Source: Kiritimatiellia bacterium (GTDB lineage Bacteria; Verrucomicrobiota; Kiritimatiellia; RFP12; UBA1067). Taken from it: a DNA stretch of 9,941 nt. The notes below the pieces were generated by a model that was not told the DNA's origin, did no database searches, and worked only from the letters and a program-made list of their open reading frames with translations. The stretch covers positions 1 through 9,941 of the forward strand of contig JAEDMC010000114.1 of NCBI GenBank assembly GCA_016303225.1, in the 5' to 3' direction. Position 1 is the first letter of the stretch; each line of letters begins with the position of its first letter. Of this stretch, positions 7,701-9,941 are shown piece by piece. A program made the position numbers and the translations under genes.

Positions 7701-8001
7701 GTCCGTCGTTCGTGCTGTCGCTCGACATGTAGAGCATGTCGTCGACACCGTTGACTTCGTCTTCGATCGGCGTGGCGATGGTGTTCATCACCTCCCGCGC
7801 ATTGGCGCCGGGGTAGTTGTAGGTGACCGATATTTCCGGCGGCGTCACTTGCGGATACTGTGAAATCGGCAATTTGGTGATCGCAAGCGTCCCCGCGAGC
7901 GACAGCACGATGGCGATGACCATAGCGAAGCGCGGACGCTCGACGAATACGCGCGAAAACACCTTGATTTTGTCGATAGATTCCCGGATGGATAATTTCA
8001 T
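4768..8001 (-). CDS. RND multidrug efflux permease, AcrB/HAE1 type
   Basis: This 1077-residue proton/drug antiporter is a full-length homotrimer subunit (AcrB has 1049). Layout: TM1 (about 24-42), first periplasmic porter/docking loop (43-350), TM2-6 (353-512), an amphipathic segment (519-535), TM7 (545-566), second periplasmic loop (567-882) and TM8-12 (883-1048). The proton-relay residues are all present: Asp421-Asp422 in TM4 (GVVVDDCIVVVE), Lys956 in TM10 (GLASKNAILIVEF), and Arg987 and Thr994 in TM11, matching AcrB D407/D408, K940, R971 and T978. The pump should therefore be functional. A GGGAG Shine-Dalgarno (8008-8012) lies 6 nt from the ATG. The C-terminal tail is unusually basic (RGARKRELKSR). 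The hydrophobic-amphiphilic efflux class is clear, while the exact substrate is not readable. The esterase gene starts 5 nt after its stop. Confidence 0.97.
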   Translation of the reverse strand: MKLSIRESIDKIKVFSRVFVERPRFAMVIAIVLSLAGTLAITKLPISQYPQVTPPEISVTYNYPGANAREVMNTIATPIEDEVNGVDDMLYMSSDSTNDGQYELEVSFDVESDRDMDLVKVQNRLSQAEAKLPSEAKQLGGRIRAQSSDTLGFFALYSPKGTINRLALSDYAYGNIQPVLLRVGGVGDVTVYGPKLSVRIWLDPQRLAALGINSEEVITAVSQQNIQASLGAVGASPTEENGVFTYTLLARGRLKTAAEFDEIVVRKDDQGGIVKLRDVARTEIGEQNYTFNGMFNNQTAVMLAINQKPGANAIATMDALVAELKRLKAEFPDDMDYTVAYDATDYVRRCIREIVNTLAITFALVVLVCYIFLQDWRATLIPCLTIPVSLCSTFILMAVMGYSINILTLFGLVLAIGVVVDDCIVVVERVQFLIETRGLNAKEATIQAMSDVTGAVIATTLVLLGIFVPIGFMSGITGRIYQQFSVTLSAAVCFSTVCALTLAPALCSLLLHEARPYKHGPLAWFNWAIDHFKGFFVRCAKFLAARLLLTGMLLALTVLLTVQAFMGTSTSFLPQEDQGVIFGSVELPEGMTRPQTEAVMIRATELLKREVPEVTNVLAVVGISMIAGRGENLGMLIVDLKKWEERKLPEQQIEPLMARLGAVLNEIPEATFRVFVPPAIPGLGMNNGIDLRVQSKEDMDPERLGKTLQMVLRELNSLPGVMAAFSGYTANTPMLRLDLDRDKAEMLGVEVSAAYATLQNYLGSRYVNDVNLGTQVNRVTVQSDWNGRATPEAVADLYVRSNAGAMVPIGSLGSISREIGPRTVSCYNKFLAAGITVMPKPGVASSDVMVQIVDALKRTLPEGYGYEWSGITYQEQKNAGTTAPLLALAVLFGYLFLVAQYESWTIPLPVMLSIFVAVFGALTGLKWWGILATGAPYSLSIYAQLGLVLLIGLASKNAILIVEFAKEKRETDGYSIVDAAGTAAGERLRALLMTALTTLLGTLPMMVATGAGAASRNHLGTTEFWGMAASVSFGILLVPGLYALFQTWRERVKRFFAYVAARGARKRELKSRAAQTT

Positions 8002-8028
8002 GTCCAGCTCCCGATTCCTGCGCTGCGT

Positions 8029-9234
8029 TTATTTGTCGACCCCGCTGGCCTTGGCGGTAGCCTCCACCACGCGCACTTTGCAGCCGGGATATAGCTTGCG
8101 CGTTCCTGAAACCACCACCTTTTCGCCCGCTGCCAGCCCCTTGGCGATCGGCGCGAGCCCGTCATGCACGCTCAGACGCTCGACATTGCGCACCGAGACG
8201 GTCGAGGTTTTCTCGTCTATGACATAGACGCCGAGATTGCCGCCGGCGAGATCGACAATCGCCGACTCGCTGACGGTCGGGTACATCGGCGGCCGGGCAA
8301 GGTCGGAGTAAACCGTTACATAGCCGTTTGGCACCAGCAGGCGGTCGGGATTGGCGAATTTGAGCCGCATCAGAATCGTCGCCGTCGTGCGCGACATTTC
8401 GTTGTCGTCGTAGTCGAACGCGCCCTCGTGGGCGTAGATCGAGCCGTCCGGAAGCTGCACGCGCGTGCGGTAATCGATAGGATTGCCTGCGGCCTGCGCT
8501 CCGCGCCAAGCGACATACTCACGGTCGGTCAAGGGGAAGGAAACGCGAATGGGGTCGATCTGCACAATGCGAGCGAGTGCGCCCTTCGAGGGCGAAACGT
8601 AGTCGCCCACATACGCCGACGACTTGCCGATTTGGCCGGCAATGGGCGCGACAACCTTCGCTTTCTTGCAGTCGTATTCGGCAATGACCAGATTAGCCTT
8701 CGCCTGCAGCACCGCCGCGCGCGCCGATTCGGCGCCGGCTTCGGCGTTGTCGCGCTCGAGCTGGGTGATGCCGCGCGCGTCGGCGCTTTTCATGCGCTCC
8801 CAATAACGCTCCGTGCGCCGCGCCTCGGCCTCGGCCGCTTCCAAGTCTGCCTTGCGTTGGTTGACGACCGCCTGATAGCGTTCGTCGTCGAGCTGGTAGA
8901 GCAACTGCCCTTCTTTAACCAAATCGCCCTCTTTGAAAAAAATTTGCTTAATGTAACCGTCGACCTGCGGCTGGAGTTCGACTTCCTGCATGGCCTCGAC
9001 ATGAGCTACATATGTGCGCGGCAGATTGTAGGGCTTTTCCGTAACCGTTTCAATGGCGACCGTCTGCGGCCCCATCGCCGCCTTTTGAGGCGCACGCGCA
9101 TTCTCGCCAGCCGCCTTTGCCCGCCGCGCGTACATGTCGTGGGCGATCCAACCGCCGACCACACCCACAATCGCGACGATTGCCGTTCCCAAAATCGCGC
9201 CGACGGCGCTGCCTCTTTCCTTCTGGTTATTCAT
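8029..9234 (-). CDS. RND efflux periplasmic adaptor (membrane fusion protein)
   Basis: This 401-residue adaptor links the inner-membrane pump to an outer-membrane channel. An uncleaved N-terminal membrane anchor (about 10-31) replaces the lipobox of AcrA-type lipoproteins; no Cys is present there. The first lipoyl half-motif is near 86-118 (VDGYIKQIFFKEGDLVKEGQ), followed by an alpha-helical hairpin of about 120-190 rich in Ala/Glu/Arg. The second lipoyl half is near 191-225 (VVAPIAGQIGKS), then the beta-barrel (about 228-310) and membrane-proximal domain (about 315-392). The ATG overlaps the repressor stop (ATGA), with AAAGG 9 nt upstream as a weak ribosome site. The next gene, the pump, starts 27 nt downstream, as in acrAB/mexAB-type operons. 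Family is certain; the exported substrate is unknown. Confidence 0.96.
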   Translation of the reverse strand: MNNQKERGSAVGAILGTAIVAIVGVVGGWIAHDMYARRAKAAGENARAPQKAAMGPQTVAIETVTEKPYNLPRTYVAHVEAMQEVELQPQVDGYIKQIFFKEGDLVKEGQLLYQLDDERYQAVVNQRKADLEAAEAEARRTERYWERMKSADARGITQLERDNAEAGAESARAAVLQAKANLVIAEYDCKKAKVVAPIAGQIGKSSAYVGDYVSPSKGALARIVQIDPIRVSFPLTDREYVAWRGAQAAGNPIDYRTRVQLPDGSIYAHEGAFDYDDNEMSRTTATILMRLKFANPDRLLVPNGYVTVYSDLARPPMYPTVSESAIVDLAGGNLGVYVIDEKTSTVSVRNVERLSVHDGLAPIAKGLAAGEKVVVSGTRKLYPGCKVRVVEATAKASGVDK

Positions 9235-9902
9235 AGGTCGTTACCTTTCTTTGCAATATCCTCAAGTTTCATTGCCGCGGTGCCGGCAAGACGCATATTG
9301 TCCCAAATCGCCGCGTAGGCGTGGAACATCGTTTCGCGCAAATCGCAGTCGAGAAAACCATCAAGCGCAAGCTGGACGAGTCCATCCCAGACCGCCATAG
9401 CCACTACCGATGCTTCTTCGGATCGGAAATCCGCCCGCACCCTCCCGGCGCGCTTGTCGTTTTCAATCGCCGTTTCGAATGCCTGCTTGGGACCGAACCG
9501 GCGGTTGTTGAGAAAACCTTCGCGAATACTCGCCATCGACTTTCCGGACCACTTGAGCCCCGATTTGACCAGCCGGAAAAATTGACGTCCGCGCCGTTCG
9601 GCCATCAACCCTATCGCGTTTTCAATCATCATCCCCGCGACCGACGGATACGTCAGTTCGCCAATCGGCATCAGTTCATCAATCTGCTCGCGGAAATGGC
9701 GCAACGCCGAATCGAGCAATTCCTCCAAAAGTGCCTGCTTTGATTCAAAATGCCAATAAACAGCTCCCTTCGTCAGCTGCAATCGCCGCGCTATATCGTT
9801 GAGCGACACATTGTCGTAACCCTTGCTCGCAAAAAGTTCTAATGCGCTCAAAAGTATCCGCTGCCGCGTCTGGGACGCTTGTTCCTTGGTTTTTCTGGCC
9901 AT
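9231..9902 (-). CDS. TetR/AcrR-family transcriptional repressor of the efflux operon
   Basis: This 223-residue protein is a one-component ligand-responsive repressor. The N-terminal DNA-binding domain covers about residues 10-58: helix 1 around RILLSALELFASKGYDNVS, then the helix-turn-helix SLNDIARRLQLTKGAVYWHF (33-52), which has the TetR signature of a Tyr-Trp-His-Phe recognition helix followed by SKQALLEELL. Residues 60-223 are the variable, mostly helical ligand-binding and dimerisation domain, so the ligand cannot be read from sequence. Length is normal for the family, and the HTH spacing from residue 1 supports this ATG. The stop overlaps the adaptor start by 4 nt (ATGA), which implies co-transcription and translational coupling with the pump genes. 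The palindrome just upstream suggests autoregulation, as known for AcrR/TtgR-like regulators. No Shine-Dalgarno precedes the ATG. Family is certain; the target operon is inferred from context. Confidence 0.95.
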   Translation of the reverse strand: MARKTKEQASQTRQRILLSALELFASKGYDNVSLNDIARRLQLTKGAVYWHFESKQALLEELLDSALRHFREQIDELMPIGELTYPSVAGMMIENAIGLMAERRGRQFFRLVKSGLKWSGKSMASIREGFLNNRRFGPKQAFETAIENDKRAGRVRADFRSEEASVVAMAVWDGLVQLALDGFLDCDLRETMFHAYAAIWDNMRLAGTAAMKLEDIAKKGNDL

Positions 9903-9909
9903 GCCGCGT

Positions 9910-9939
9910 ATTATAACATACCTACCGGTAGGTTTGCAA
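9910..9939 (-). promoter_or_regulatory. Sigma70-type promoter of the five-gene block
   Basis: Reading the minus strand: a -35 hexamer TTGCAA (9934-9939, four of six consensus bases), an 18-nt spacer, then a perfect -10 TATAAT (9910-9915). The -10 is preceded by TGT, giving an extended -10 (TGnTATAAT). The expected start point, about 7 nt past the -10, falls on or beside the A of the repressor ATG. The assignment rests on sequence match and position; no other comparable promoter was seen in the block. Confidence 0.8.
9917..9936. promoter_or_regulatory. Palindromic operator for the TetR-family repressor
   Basis: A perfect 14-bp palindrome, ACCTACCGGTAGGT (9920-9933), lies entirely between the -35 and -10. 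After one mismatched pair, two more symmetric pairs extend it to 20 nt (9917-9936). Size, symmetry, CCGG centre and position next to a TetR gene are typical of TetR-family operators. Bound repressor would occlude RNA polymerase directly. Binding by this particular repressor is inferred. Confidence 0.8.
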
Positions 9940-9941
9940 CC

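Noticed and set aside
8164..9318. Plus-strand open frame (384 codons) antisense to the adaptor and repressor
   Set aside because: It spans the junction of two well-supported minus-strand genes and shows no recognisable fold or signature.
1..9941. CRISPR arrays, insertion sequences, tRNA or rRNA genes
   Set aside because: I saw no spaced direct repeats, transposase-like protein, terminal inverted repeats or RNA-gene signatures. The only repeats are the short coding islands in the rhamnosidase gene.

Overview
The window holds one tightly packed gene block. All five genes lie on the minus strand and read from the right edge leftwards: a TetR-family repressor (9231-9902), a periplasmic adaptor (8029-9234) and an RND inner-membrane pump (4768-8001), then two exported carbohydrate-active enzymes, an acetyl-xylan-esterase-like serine esterase (3401-4762) and a GH106-type alpha-L-rhamnosidase (234-3353). 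The junctions are a 4-nt ATGA overlap, then gaps of 27, 5 and 47 nt. No internal promoter or terminator is convincing, so one transcript is the simplest reading.

The organism looks like a GC-rich Gram-negative bacterium rich in polysaccharide-degrading enzymes. GH106 plus AXE1-type esterases, high GC, a sigma70-type extended -10 promoter (rather than the Bacteroidota -7 type) and a mix of Shine-Dalgarno and non-Shine-Dalgarno starts suggest the PVC group (Verrucomicrobiota/Kiritimatiellota/Lentisphaerota). This is inference; no rRNA or other marker gene is present.

Control: the 39 nt upstream of the repressor hold a compact promoter. It has a TTGCAA -35, an 18-nt spacer and an extended -10 (TGTTATAAT). 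A perfect 14-bp palindrome, ACCTACCGGTAGGT, fills most of the spacer. This is the expected autoregulatory operator: repressor bound there would shut off the whole block. The -10 is only 7 nt from the ATG, so the repressor mRNA is predicted to be leaderless.

The unusual point is the gene combination: a ligand-controlled tripartite efflux pump (without its own outer-membrane channel here) followed directly by a secreted esterase and a secreted rhamnosidase. One hypothesis is that the pump removes a plant- or host-derived glycoside, or its aglycone, whose acetyl and rhamnosyl groups the two enzymes process outside the cytoplasm.

The rhamnosidase gene also carries three low-complexity DNA islands in loops of its C-terminal region (801-845, 655-686, 483-533). 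They share an AAGG(G)TTnAG-like unit in both orientations, and one forms a clear G-quadruplex motif. Bases 1-233, after the last gene, contain no convincing gene but several inverted repeats, including a plausible terminator.
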